From Pseudocercospora fijiensis CIRAD86 (taxonomy: Eukaryota > Ascomycota > Dothideomycetes > Mycosphaerellales > Mycosphaerellaceae), in the NCBI RefSeq assembly GCF_000340215.1, contig NW_006921539.1:1188507-1252506 (forward strand): a stretch of 64,000 nucleotides of DNA, read 5' to 3'. This document shows, piece after piece, positions 9,856 through 19,869 of the stretch. Made by a program: the position numbers and the translations under genes. The first letter of the stretch is position 1. Each line of letters opens with the position of its first letter. The notes under the pieces were generated by a model. The model made no database searches and was not told the origin of the DNA. It saw only the letters and a program-made list of their open reading frames with translations.

Positions 9856-11120
9856 TTAAGCAGCCCGGTAGATAGCCGGGACACGACAAACTTTCATAGA
9901 GTGAAGGCCGTTCATCCTGAAACTCAGCACTAAGTTGCACTCGTTTCTCTCTCTTCGGCACTCATGATACCTCAAAGCATTCCGACTAGCCCCAACATCC
10001 GCCAAACAAGGATTCACGCAAGCAATCACCGCAGTCTCACACTCCCTCTCTCCCTGCGACTCAAACACATGCTTCAGGACTTTCGTCAACATACTCCTTC
10101 TCACAGGAATGAAAGCCTTGCCCTCAGCTTTTCCCCGGATACAATCCTTCAAAGCCGACAAGCTCACATTAATCTCTTTCGTCTCCCGCATGCGTTCCGC
10201 ACCATGTTCTGCAATATCTCTAGCGGCTTCCGAACCAGCGAGGTCGATGAGATAAAGAATGCCCCCGGATTATGGGATGCGAACGCGGAAGATACTGTGA
10301 GATCGGGATGAAGCATCACTTTTGAGCGTTGATGCTGTGCGACGGTATACTGCTGCTTCTGCGAGTAGAGCCAACATTTCCTCTTTCGAAGACACCGTAT
10401 GTTCCGTCCCACCAGCCAGAACCGTATTTCCAAATTCATCCTCCAAAATAGAAAATCTCTTCTGTGCGTTCAGAAGATCATACGCGATATTCCCCGCCAA
10501 ATCGAAAATCGTAATTCGAACTTCTTGCATCTTTTTGTCGAGCAAAGTTTTCGCCACGAGTTCCTGAATCTGACTGATCGTATACGTCTTTCCCGAACCA
10601 GTCTGGCCATAAGCAAAAAGTGTCCCGATCCCGCCATGTTCGGCAAATTTGACCAATGGTGCAACGACTTCAGTGTATATATCTATTCGGTGCTAGACGC
10701 CGATCCAAACGCTCTGTCGACCTCGTATTTATAAGACTAGACATTCAAGTCAGTCACATCGATCGCTATCACTCACATGCCCCGGCTTCTCAGCATACCT
10801 ACCTTCAAAAACGGTCGCCTAGTAGGGTGATGGTACAAATCATGAACATCTAAAATTCGTGCCTCGTCTTCCAACAGTCGTGGAAAAATCGCGGAGGGGA
10901 ATCCTGTGGCGAGCTCTTCCTCTAGCATTGGTCGAATTCTTACGACTGTTGAAACCTATGAATCAGAATTTGTCGTCGATGCAGGGGTCTGGGAAGTAAT
11001 TGTGGCTTTTGCGGTGTGTCGGTTGAAATGTGCTGCTGGAGTTGTTGGATGGAAGGTGGTGACTAGATCTCGATATAGCGGGGCATTTTTTAGGTAGAAC
11101 GCGTCCATTCTTGATAGCAT
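9856..11120 (-). pseudogene. kinesin motor-domain protein, inactivated by three in-frame stops
   Basis: The minus strand encodes a near-complete kinesin motor with its landmarks in order: VVRIRPM (strand 1), FAYGQTGSGKTYT (P-loop), TLKSDASSRSHSIFRVRI (switch I), LIDLAGSEAARD (switch II), INVSLSALKDCIRGKA and FIPVRRSMLTKVLKHVF. A 62-bp intron (10737-10798) keeps the frame. The frame is broken by TAG at 10956-10958, TAG at 10683-10685 and TAA at 10270-10272. Each stop fits a former CAG or CAA (for example STE-stop-IYTEVV). There are no frameshifts. The motor resembles the kinesin-13-like class, but that is uncertain. The N terminus (MDAFYLKNAPLYRDL) starts near 11108-11120; the C-terminal end is unclear. 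The lesions match RIP although this is not in a repeat island. Confidence 0.8.
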
Positions 11121-11368
11121 AAGAGATGTTTCTGTCGTGTCTCTAGAATTAAAGTCAGACTTTTTTTCGGGCTGAGAAACTGCTGGGCGGGTTGCTATCA
11201 AGAGAAGACATACCTTATCACCGAAATCCTGATGCCTGAAATTGAGAATGATTGCCTGACCAACCACCCCCTGAGGATCTTTCGAACCCCTACAATTGAA
11301 GATGAAAAATTCTCGAAATTGAGAATCGCATGTGCGAGAATCTGAGTAAGATTTTGTAATGGCACTAC

Positions 11369-12325
11369 CTATCTGTCTCCAGGTCCAGTCCCGCTGTAGC
11401 CCTTGAGATTCTCGCACGGTACATTGTTTCGCTCGATGAAGGAATTGTCCATCCTGTATCCCCAAGCGTTCAAAGTCGCAGATTGCGGATAGTATGGCGG
11501 TACGAGTTTGACTGTGCCTTTAACCGGTACAGGCGCAAATTTGCCTTGCGTGACACTAGTGTTGAAAAGACTTATGTAGTTGTCGCAAGCGCTGCCTTTG
11601 GAGCCGAAGCTCGGCTGGTTCGTGATATTGACGAATCTGGATTGGTATTAGACAAAAATTGCGTATGAGAGAACACAGGGAGTTACATACACATGCTGTG
11701 AGTAGGGAATCTTGGACACGGTCTGGAAGTGCGTGTCGAATTTCGGGCTTGATCCAAGCGCTCTGGTTCCAGGGGCTTTATAGACTGTCAAGTATGTCTT
11801 GTCCTTGCTTCCATCGCTTGCATAGGCATTGCAATTAGGATCGAAATTTCCCGGATATGTCTCTCCATACATGACACTGCCGGCGAGCGCAATGGCGTTT
11901 GTAGCGGTGATGAGCTGAGGCGCCGAATACACAAAGCTCGAGTAACCGTCATTGATCCGGTCTACAAATGGATATTTCAATGCCGCTCGCTGAAAGTCTG
12001 GGATCCTGATCAAAGCGCCCATTCCGACATCGTGATCTAGAAGTCCTTGGAAGACTGCTGGGTACATGTTCTTTGGGAATCCTGGAATCAGCTCTTCGTA
12101 GGCCTTGGTTAGGATGCCATACTGGGAAGGTATGACGCTTCTAGCGACGCTGTATGGTATCGGCACTATTGCTGTGGTGCCGTTGATTGTGCCTGTAACC
12201 TCGTTTGGGTACGTATTTCGGATTGGATTGGGCTGAGACTCGCTGATGCAGAGTATATTTAGATCACTGGTCTCAGCCGAGGCAAGGCTCGCCAAAAGCG
12301 CGATTGAGAGTAGTAGGAGATTCAT
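11369..12325 (-). CDS. secreted acetoacetate-decarboxylase-like protein, uncharacterised
   Basis: Two exons (11691-12325 and 11369-11636) joined over a 54-bp GTATGT...CAG intron give 300 residues. Residues 1-17 (MNLLLLSIALLASLASA) form a clear signal peptide. The body (AIVPIPYSVARSVIPSQYGILTKAYEELIPGF, then ALIRIPDFQRAALKYPFVDRINDGYSSF) belongs to a fungal family that I associate with the acetoacetate decarboxylase fold; the assignment rests on recall of the family, not on a search. I see no obvious Lys of the decarboxylase active site, so enzymatic function is not claimed. Four Cys and several N-glycosylation sites (NGT, NIT, NTS) suit an extracellular protein. The stop TAG overlaps a possible donor GTAGTG, so a further exon is possible. 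Confidence 0.65.
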
Positions 12326-12517
12326 ATTGATTGAAGGAGAGTCGAGTTCGAAATGGTACAGCGTGAGGACTTACTTGCAAGCTTACGGCCTCTTGTGTGC
12401 TTCTGTCGTTGTACTGTGTTGTCCTAGTTTGGATGGCATTTGCAGCCGGCGTCGATTGACTTTCCTGGGGTGTTGCTGTCCCATCCGCGATTTTCAGCCA
12501 CTTCTCTCATTGTACCA

Positions 12518-12570
12518 TCCGCAGCTGAATTGGAGGCAAACAACGCTCGCTCGCGTGTAACTCCACAAAA
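12518..12570 (+). repeat. fragment of the Fot1/pogo-like terminal inverted repeat
   Basis: The stretch starting TCCGCAGCTGAATTGGAGGC is identical for over 20 bases to the outer end of the transposon's left terminal repeat at 17260. It then diverges, though GCTCGCTCGCGTGT still resembles the terminal hairpin. The flank here is CA rather than TA. No second end is found nearby, so it is a relic or partial copy. Confidence 0.6.
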
Positions 12571-13007
12571 CCGGAGATGTGCTCGGCGCGAGCAGGATCT
12601 AGAGTGTGAGGGGAAGACCTTCGAGGCCTTCTACGATGTTTTCCACATGGATCTCTCTACCAATATCGGTTCGAACAGAAGTCGGAACCAGACGGACAGA
12701 GTATAATGCCGGCCGCGAGCGGCGTGAAAGCGGTCAGCCGCGTGCATTACCTCGATGGACGCTTCCGGGCTTCGAGAACATGGTTTTACGGCGTTGATGA
12801 CTGTGCCTCATCCAATCAGGAGATGGGCGAAGAGAATCAGAATGTGTCGAAGACGACGGCGGGAGAAGAGCTGCGGTTAAATGCCTAGAATCGCACAGAT
12901 GCTTGCTTTGGAGGGTTGTGGGGACATGTCATAGTGCAAGTGGCTGGCTCATGGGTACGGTGGGTGGTGGTGAAACCGTGAAAGGCTGTTCGTCTGTTCG
13001 TCTTGTG

Positions 13008-13116
13008 GTGACTAAGCAATCTGAAACATAAAATCAAGTAAGGCTTCTCATCATCGACAGTGATTGTCCCCCGAGGTCCCCGAGCTAGCGGCGGATCTTT
13101 CCGAGCGAATCATATT
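13008..13116 (+). repeat. direct repeat, copy 1
   Basis: Copy 1 of a ~100-bp repeat. It opens with GTGACTAAGCAATC and ends with a GC-rich core (CCCCGAGGTCCCCGAGCTAG, then CGGCGGATC). The second copy lies 241 bases downstream. The core is identical over about 35 bases in both copies. Confidence 0.75.
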
Positions 13117-13248
13117 TCAGTCGCCACGCTTGCAAGCCGCAGTGTTATACAGAGCAGGATGAAGACGCATAAGCATATTGTGGGTCATATATGTACTTTC
13201 GAGTCGTAAGAGGAGTTGGAGATAGTGTGATTTGTATATTAGTGTTCC

Positions 13249-13343
13249 GGTGACTAAGCAATCAGAAATATAATTTTCCAAGACAGCTCATTGTCCCCCG
13301 AGGTCCCCGAGCTAGCGGCGGATCTGTCCGAGCGAATCATATT
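13249..13343 (+). repeat. direct repeat, copy 2
   Basis: Copy 2 of the ~100-bp repeat at 13008. It is shorter by a small deletion in the middle; the GC-rich core differs only at one base (CTTTCC versus CTGTCC). Confidence 0.75.
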
Positions 13344-13842
13344 CCCGTCGCGTTGGCAACTGTGAAGCTCGCAATGCTCTCGAGACGTCTAAAATCACGA
13401 GAGAAATGTAACCTCCACTTGCCAGCCTACGCCATTGCTAGCCAGCCTTAATGCAGCTTGCACCAACACGACGTCCACGTTGCCTCACATCAACACCCGA
13501 GTGTTGTCATCTCACCATTGATGCTCTGCTTGTCGGCAACGAGATCAGAAAGATCACGGTCCATCGAGCAGACGGCGGAACACTGCAAACTATGGAGACT
13601 ACTGCAGAGTGACGAAGGAAGATCTTCAATTAAAGAGCGTGACACCCTGCAATGGACGGCTTGCTATCATAAATCATATGCTATCTGTTTGCCCTTCCGG
13701 TGCATCAAAGGCGAAGGACGCAATCATGATCCACTCCAGCCTTCACTACGGAGAGCCAGCCACTACTGTCCGCACATAAAACATCGGTCCCCACTGGCCT
13801 GAACGATAGAGCCACGTCCATTAGAAGAGAACAGCAGCAATC

Positions 13843-14238
13843 ATGAATGTGCACGACATTTCATTCGCCTTGCCTCCACCCCCGGGAGACGAGTCCGCCG
13901 TGCAGCTGAATATACGCCATAACGCTGCGACGAAGAGCGCTCCCTGGAAAACGATCACAATTGGAGAACTCGATAACTTGAAGAGCACGATCCAAGCTCA
14001 TCTGGACACGTGCTCAACTTCGCCTACACGAACATTGCAGCTACAAGATGAAATTCTCGGGCCTGGGCCAGAGACCCTGGAAGGACTGGTCAGCATTATC
14101 GAGCAGAAAAGTGTGCTGGTTGGAGGACCGGTCAACTCACTTGACGTGATTGTATACGACCATGACCCGATGCCTGCACCGCTCCCAGATCCCCAGGGCC
14201 GACGGAAAGAGAAGAATTCCTGTTGTGCGATGATGTGA
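13843..14238 (+). CDS. small protein with a C-terminal CaaX (prenylation) box
   Basis: A single-exon frame of 131 codons beginning MNVHDISFALPPPPGDESA. The central part (TIGELDNLKSTIQAHLDTC ... LQLQDEILGPGPETLEGLVSIIEQKSV) is predicted helical and acidic. The protein ends GRRKEKNSCCAMM: a polybasic patch followed by Cys-Ala-Met-Met, a standard CaaX box whose final Met predicts farnesylation; the extra Cys just before could be palmitoylated. That tail arrangement is typical of Ras/Rho-like proteins and fungal pheromone precursors, but no GTPase motif is present and the protein is too large and too helical for a pheromone. I infer a small membrane-tethered protein of unknown function. It is convergent with the HAD gene. 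Confidence 0.6.
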   Translation: MNVHDISFALPPPPGDESAVQLNIRHNAATKSAPWKTITIGELDNLKSTIQAHLDTCSTSPTRTLQLQDEILGPGPETLEGLVSIIEQKSVLVGGPVNSLDVIVYDHDPMPAPLPDPQGRRKEKNSCCAMM

Positions 14239-14405
14239 GCTGGACAAGGCGCATTTGAGACACACACCGAGTTGTTGACAATTTCTTCACGGCTGTGCAA
14301 CAAAATCTACAGACAATAGGGATTGCTATAATAAGCCATCTGATGCTCTTGGGTCGTTGATCAAAGACATCCTCTGGAATCGAGTTCCTGCCAATTGTAT
14401 CTGCA

Positions 14406-15198
14406 CTATCCCGCGGAAGCTGTAATTATCTTTTCGGCCATCGTGACCAGGTTTTCAGCCATGACTTCGACTTCACCGAAAGCTTCAGTCACCGCTTCCT
14501 TCTCCCATGCGGAACACCAAGCCGCCTTGAACCTATTGCGAGGTCAGCACGATAGTTGTCAGCACGCATATTCGAGACACGTACCCACACTTCCGCGCCG
14601 CTGTGGTATCCCACATATGACAAGCCGCAAACCATTTCTCATCCGCATCCGGGAACTTCGATAACATGAACTCATACACTCCCAGCTGGGGCTTCGTCAC
14701 TGCACCACCACGGATCTCCTCGCATGGAACGAAGCGATCATTGGGTATCTCAATGCCACCCTCCTCCAAATATTTCTGCACCCTCACCCGATCTCCGGAT
14801 GTACATGCCCAGACTTCAAAGCCAGCTTGCCTCAACTTTTGCATGCATTCATGCACACCATTCCTCGCTCTAAGTCTCCCATAGCTGCTTGCAATGTATT
14901 CTGCATCTTCATCGGAGCAGAAGGCTTTAGGAGATTCTATGCCGGACATGGCCAGAAATCGATAAATGAAAGGCTTCAAAAGCTCCATAAACCTCCCAGA
15001 ACGTCCCGATGCTCTGAGGAACATGCATTCTCGTTCGGTGTCGGCGAGCCATAGCATGCCTAGGAGACGTGGTGGAATACTATGACTTCTTAGTTTGTTG
15101 CCGAGTCGTTCCTCTAGAGCATCGAAAAAAGCATCGTAGCTGACGCAGGTACCGACAATGTCGAAGACTATGTGTTTCCTCTTTTCACTACCCATCAT
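14406..15198 (-). CDS. haloacid dehalogenase (HAD) superfamily hydrolase, type II-like
   Basis: Exons 14585-15198 and 14406-14532 joined over a 52-bp GTACGT...TAG intron give 246 residues from the first ATG of a tandem ATGATG. Motif I is HIVFDIVGTCVSYDAF with the nucleophile Asp; motif II is VWACTSGD; a Lys follows in AVTKPQLGVYEF; motif III appears as HMWDTTAARKCGFKAAW. This pattern and the length match 2-haloacid dehalogenase type II proteins of fungi, which hydrolyse small halogenated or phosphorylated substrates; the real substrate is unknown. The gene is divergent from the truncated FAD oxidoreductase at 15490, with under 300 bases between, so the two may once have shared a promoter. The C terminus (VTMAEKIITASAG) completes the fold. 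Confidence 0.8.
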
Positions 15199-15489
15199 GT
15201 TTCCGATTTTTGCTGTCGATCTGAGCAGAGTTTCAGAGACGATCAGGTGATCGTTCCACAACAGGAGTGAAGACTAACATGGTAGTGGTAGTTCCATCAG
15301 AGTTGGCCGTCTTGCCCGAGGCCCGGGCCGATGGACGTTGCAAGCATGTATCTGGATGTGGTAGCGATCAATCTATATCGATAAGCATGCGTAGGCGAAG
15401 CCGAGAATGCAACGAAGCCTCTCGATATTGAAATGCCAAGTCTTTGTTCTTGATGAATCTACCGGTAGTTTGGCGAACACGGAACCACA
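15199..15489. promoter_or_regulatory. divergent intergenic region, HAD gene / FAD oxidoreductase
   Basis: 291 bases between two divergent starts; likely shared promoter region. No individual site was identified. Confidence 0.4.
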
Positions 15490-16305
15490 ATGCCACATCG
15501 AACACCGCCCTGTCAACTTCCTGTTTCTGGGGCGACCACTCCATTCTGGCGCACAGAATTGCACGAACTCGACAGTTTCAGATCGACAGAAGAGCTACCA
15601 GCTGAATGCGATATCGTAGTCATTGGTGCAGGGTACGCTGGGGTCTCGACGATCCATCATCTACTCAAGCAGGGCGGCACGGCTCCCCAGATCGTATTAC
15701 TCGAAGCCAGACAAGCTTGTTCTGGAGCTTCAGGGCGCAATGGTGAAATTTCGGGTCATAGTCAGCTGTTGAGAAAGTTGCTAATGGTATGCAATAGGAG
15801 GACAAGTCAAACCTGACGTCTACTACAACATCCTTAAATACACCCACAAATACGGAGCAGAGCAAGCCGCCTCATTCGCGAAATTCGAAGCAAGAAATGT
15901 CCTAGCAGTCAATGAACTTGTCACGAAAGAGAAAATCGATTGTGATTTCGTGCTAACCAGAGCTTTGGACGTGTATCTCGATGACGAACATTCTAAAGCG
16001 ACGAAAGAAGCTTTCGATGAACTTTCTACGATAGGTGTCGCGGATCTTGCTGATATTCAGTACACCCAAGGCGAAAAAGCTGAAAAGGTTTGTGATATTT
16101 ACAAAACATGACTGCTGGGAATTTGCTTCCGGCTGACGATGACCAGATTTCTGGGGTCAAGGGAGTTAAGAGTTGCTATTCTTATACTGCAGGTCATATT
16201 TGGCCCTATAAGCTCGTGATGGAACTTCTCAGCAGAGCTGTCAAGAAAGGCGTGAATTTACAAACCCATAAACCCGCCACATCAGTCTCGGAGTCGGAAG
16301 AATGA
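15490..16305 (+). pseudogene. FAD-dependent oxidoreductase (DAO family), C-terminally truncated
   Basis: Three exons (15490-15742, 15798-16087, 16147-16305) with introns of 55 and 59 bp read as a D-amino-acid-oxidase-type flavoprotein. The N-terminal extension ends TPFWRTELHELDSFRSTEE, the dinucleotide-binding motif is CDIVVIGAGYAGVSTIHHLL, and SGASGRNGGQVKPDVYY and SYTAGHIWPYKLVMELL follow. The frame then stops at TGA after 233 residues, where family members continue to about 480 with the substrate and second FAD-contact regions. The downstream 900 bases do not supply the missing half. I infer a gene cut by a deletion or rearrangement near the edge of the large transposon nest. A short new product cannot be excluded. 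Confidence 0.75.
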
Positions 16306-17257
16306 GATTTTGGGGACGGAGTCGAAGCTGTAGGTTGTTTGTCAATACCTGAGCCGATCCGAATGAGGCATCACAAATGAAACTCTGCTTCTCAGCATTA
16401 CCCACCCTTAGCAAAGGCGCGAAAGTTCCCGTTATAGGGGGACCCCAATGCGCAGGTGGATGGATCAAGTTCCCATACATTGCCATGTTGGTCGGAAGAA
16501 TCTAATGCCGGAAGCGCCTTGGCCAAAAAAGGTCGCAGCACGCAATCACAAAGCCCAAGAACTTTTAATATCGTCTTGCTGTGCTGAATTTGATTTCGAG
16601 ATGGCTCGTCCAGCGTCAAATCTTGGGCAAGTCCTTCGAAGGATGCTGTGGGTCTGGATCTCATGGCGGAGCACATGGAAACAGGCTCCCAAAGTCTCTT
16701 CTCTTCCTCCTCTTACAGAGGGACTTGCAAGCCACGTCGGTGTTCAAGCCTTCCTGTACGGCGAGCCTGAGCCGGCATGTTTCAGTGACTCCATAGGGTC
16801 CTGTCGTACCGCATCGAAGCAGGAACATCGCGCTATCCCGCTCTAAACAAGAGTGCATCGAGGCTCGATGTCAAGTGGCGTTCGCTACATGTTGATCTAG
16901 ACGTGTTGGTAGAATGACTTCCATCGAGTCTACTGTCCTGTCTTTCCGTAACTCAGAGCATGCCTCTGGAGGCCGTATTCCTGGTGTCCTTACGCTCTTA
17001 CAACGGATATGCCATGCTCAATCTCCTGACTCTTCACATGCTCTCAACCGATAGGGACCTCTAGGGTACGAAACTAGTCCGTTTAATAATCTTTCAGCCA
17101 ACGTATAGCACTACGAATACAGCAATAACAACTGTGCATAGGCAGATTGGCGGCATCCTGGCCGGCGGCGTGGATGTGACGTGCCGAATGTCACGCTTCT
17201 ATGCCACAAGCAGCGACCTGAAAAGCTTGCCATGTTTGGCAGAGGGCACTGCCAAGC
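16306..17257. other. degenerate flank between truncated gene and transposon nest
   Basis: No supportable gene. Several overlapping frames of 65-130 codons occur on both strands but none has recognisable motifs or clean splice joins. This is where the missing half of the FAD oxidoreductase would be expected. Confidence 0.5.
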
Positions 17258-17259
17258 TA

Positions 17260-17356
17260 TCCGCAGCTGAATTGGAGGCAAACGCCGCTCACTCCGTGAG
17301 CAGTCCACACCCATCTGCAAAACTAGCCCTAGAACTAACACCTATCTGCAAAATGC
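17260..17356 (+). repeat. left terminal inverted repeat of the Fot1/pogo-like element
   Basis: It contains a 15-base hairpin GCTCACTCCGTGAGC (17287-17301) and two copies of a CC(C/T)ATCTGCAAAA motif (near 17311 and 17341). It aligns with the reverse complement of 48915-49010. Confidence 0.8.
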
Positions 17357-17385
17357 CTACAGATCGTGTAGGTAGTCATTTTATA

Positions 17386-17807
17386 TAGTTATCTTGGTAT
17401 CTGCCCGATTCTAGGTTATTCTAACGGTGCTAGAGCGTTCTATAATTGTATATAGTAAGGGTGTTGTTATATAGTAGTATAAAGTCGCTTTTAGGTCGGC
17501 TTTATAGCCTACCGAGTCGACCCTTTACCCCCTATTTATAAGACAACTATATATCGTATGCATGTAATTTTTATATTATATAAAAGCCCGGAGTAAGTAG
17601 ATTAAGACTATATATCGTATATATCTATATAGTGTTAATATAGCTAGTATTTAGTAGATACGTAGAAAGTCGGTATATGCGGCTTTAGCGGGCGTAGTAG
17701 GCATAAATCTACTACTTTCTACTTCCTATACTAACACGAGAGATTAGCTCGTTCTAGTAGTGTATCTATATATTAAGAAGCATTAAATAACGTAGTTATA
17801 AGGCCTA
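17386..17807. other. non-coding 3' part of the Fot1/pogo-like element
   Basis: AT-rich, RIP-mutated sequence between the left terminal repeat and the end of the transposase frame; no gene. Confidence 0.5.
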
Positions 17808-19625
17808 TTAATTATTATCTAACACTTCCGGCAGCTCCGCATCCTCCTCGAGTAATAGATCTAGTACCTAACCTAACTCTATCTCCCCTTCTATCTCGTA
17901 TAGCTACGACTAAGAGCTAAGACCTATAGACTGTGTATACAACACCTCATTGTCGCTATTAGACTCTTCTTTAACAAGGTCTTCGGCCGTACGTTACCTC
18001 TATATCTCCTTAGTAAGCAAGGTAAGGTCCTTTAGCCTTATTCTTAATAGAAATAAGGACCTATAGTGCTACGAGTCTAATAAGTCTTCCTTATTAGATA
18101 GCGCTTAGTCGTCTACTTCTATACTAATTAGCGAGTCGTTATTCTCGAAGAAGGACAACTACTAGCTATAGCGACAACTTCTATTAAAAGTAGCTTCTTC
18201 TATACTCTTATCCTTTGTAGATAACTAAGCCTAATTGCTATCTTCTAGCAATACTCGTTGGTCTAATAGCAACGTATCTACTAGTCTAAACCGAGCGGCC
18301 TTCTTCCGGCGTAGTAGCTTCGAAGGTATAGTAGTAGCGAAGTAAGGATATAGATTACTAATAGACTCGTTGCTACCTATTAAATTAGCTAATTTAAACA
18401 CTTTCAATAGAGCCTTATCTTCTAAGTTATTAGGCAAATAGCGGCTAGCACTAGCGCTATATTTAACTAGCCTTAACTCGCGCCTCTTAGGTTAGAAGAC
18501 CTTCTTAATCGGACCTTGTTTGCAACAACTAGTAAGCGGTCCGGTCTTATAGACACTACCTAGAAGCAACGGTAGAAATAGCTTAAGTAGTAACTATAAG
18601 GTACGCCTAAGAAGGGGCTTCTTCTTATCCTTATTGCGGCCTCTTCTAGTTACTATAGTGCCGATTGTCTTCCGCTAGCGCTTACAATAGACCTTCTACT
18701 ACTTCCTTGTCTTCGCCGCCTTGCTATTAACCAACTTCTAAGCCTTCTTAATAGCTAACAACTCGCGGTAAGCTATCCGCGACTAGACCTTATAAGTATA
18801 GGCTATTCTAATCTTCTACTATTTGCCGGTATTAGCTTTCCGTACCTTGCGTGCCTTAGCAGCTATCTCTATCTCTAAGAGGTCGTAAAGGGCTTATACT
18901 CTAGTATTAGTATAGAATAGCACCGAAGACGTTATGCCTTCGAGAAGACCTTGTATTAGTAACGATAGCGGTCTATACCTGTTTAATCGCTCGTTAAGTA
19001 CGTTAACCTGTCGCTTTATAGTGCGGATAGTTAAGGCTAGATTAAATAGGCTTATATCTACTAGAGGCGGCAAATCTAGTAGGTGTAAGACCTCGAACAG
19101 CTTGCCTATTTCGTAGGCCTCGCAGAGCCTGTCTAGGTCCTATACTAAGAGGTCCGCCTTCTCGTTAATTTTACGCTTTATATAGGCGACTATATACGTA
19201 CCGTACTCGTCTCGGAGGAAGTCGAGCGCTCGTTAAGCGCTTATAGGGGCAATTCTAGTCTTCCGGAAGGCCGAGCGAATGTTGTCGCTTTTAAAGGTCT
19301 TCCGCCGGATAGTGTTAATAGCGTCTATAAACTAAGTTACCCTAAATTCGCCTATGCTAAGCCTAGTATATTATATTACTGCCTAGCGGTAGTAGTGCTT
19401 ATACTAGTAGACCTAGAATAAGACTATATCTAGTAGCTATAGGAAGTGTAAGGTATATAGTAGAAGGGTAAAGATTAGAATGCGGTGTTTCCAAGCGAAG
19501 TTAATAAACTTAAAGAACTCGTAGCTTCTAAAGTTGTCTATTATTAGAAGCCGATATTAGCCTTTATTAGTAGGCCTTATTAACCTCTCGAAGTGCTTAA
19601 TCTAGTAGAAGGCAAACTCGTCGTT
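17808..19625 (-). pseudogene. Fot1/pogo-like transposase, C-terminal piece
   Basis: Starting at element A's edge, the frame reads NDEFAFY-IKHFERLIRPTNKG, RLLIIDNFRSYEFFKF (second catalytic Asp), FTLLLYTLHFL-LLDIVLF (altered from the usual PPHTTHFLQPLDVGVF-type segment) and IRSAFRKTRIAPI. A long Leu/Ser/Lys-rich tail runs to a TAA near 17808. The whole protein would have been roughly 880 residues. The DDE_1 motifs identify the pogo/Fot1 branch, whose enzymes move DNA to TA sites. Numerous RIP-type stops make it inactive. Confidence 0.75.
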
Positions 19626-19822
19626 TGTTAGGACTAAGAGGTTATACGTAATTAGTATGTAACTAGGCTCGAGTAAAGCTAGGGTCTTAATGCCTTAGGT
19701 AGGGCTTGGCGCTTAGCAGTAGGCTAACTTGCCTGCCTTCCTCCCTCTCTTTCTAGCTCCTTATCGAATACTACCTGTACCTACTACTACCCTATCTACC
19801 TACTAATATAACCCTTCTTATA
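19626..19822 (+). repeat. 5' LTR of element A
   Basis: Starts TGTTAGG and ends CTTCTTATA (from TG...CA, the last CA now TA). A primer-binding-site candidate TAGTATTCGATCTACCC (probably from TGGTATTC...) follows directly. Confidence 0.85.
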
Positions 19823-19869
19823 TAGTATTCGATCTACCCTTTAAGGGCAGTAGCTAGATAGTTCTTATT

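Larger units (their letters stand above)
12326..13842. other. 1.5-kb intergenic region with two kinds of repeat
   Basis: No convincing gene. It contains a fragment of the Fot1/pogo-like terminal repeat (12518-12570) and a pair of direct repeats (13008-13116 and 13249-13343). The left end is the promoter of the secreted protein gene; the right end is the promoter of the CaaX-protein gene. Confidence 0.5.

Noticed and set aside
6166..17257. A secondary-metabolite gene cluster
   Set aside because: No polyketide synthase, peptide synthetase or terpene enzyme; the HAD, FAD and MAPEG genes are not co-oriented and one is truncated.
17260..17330. Helitron 3' end (hairpin followed by CTAG)
   Set aside because: The same hairpin occurs in inverted orientation at the other end with TA flanks, which fits a TA-targeting DNA transposon instead.
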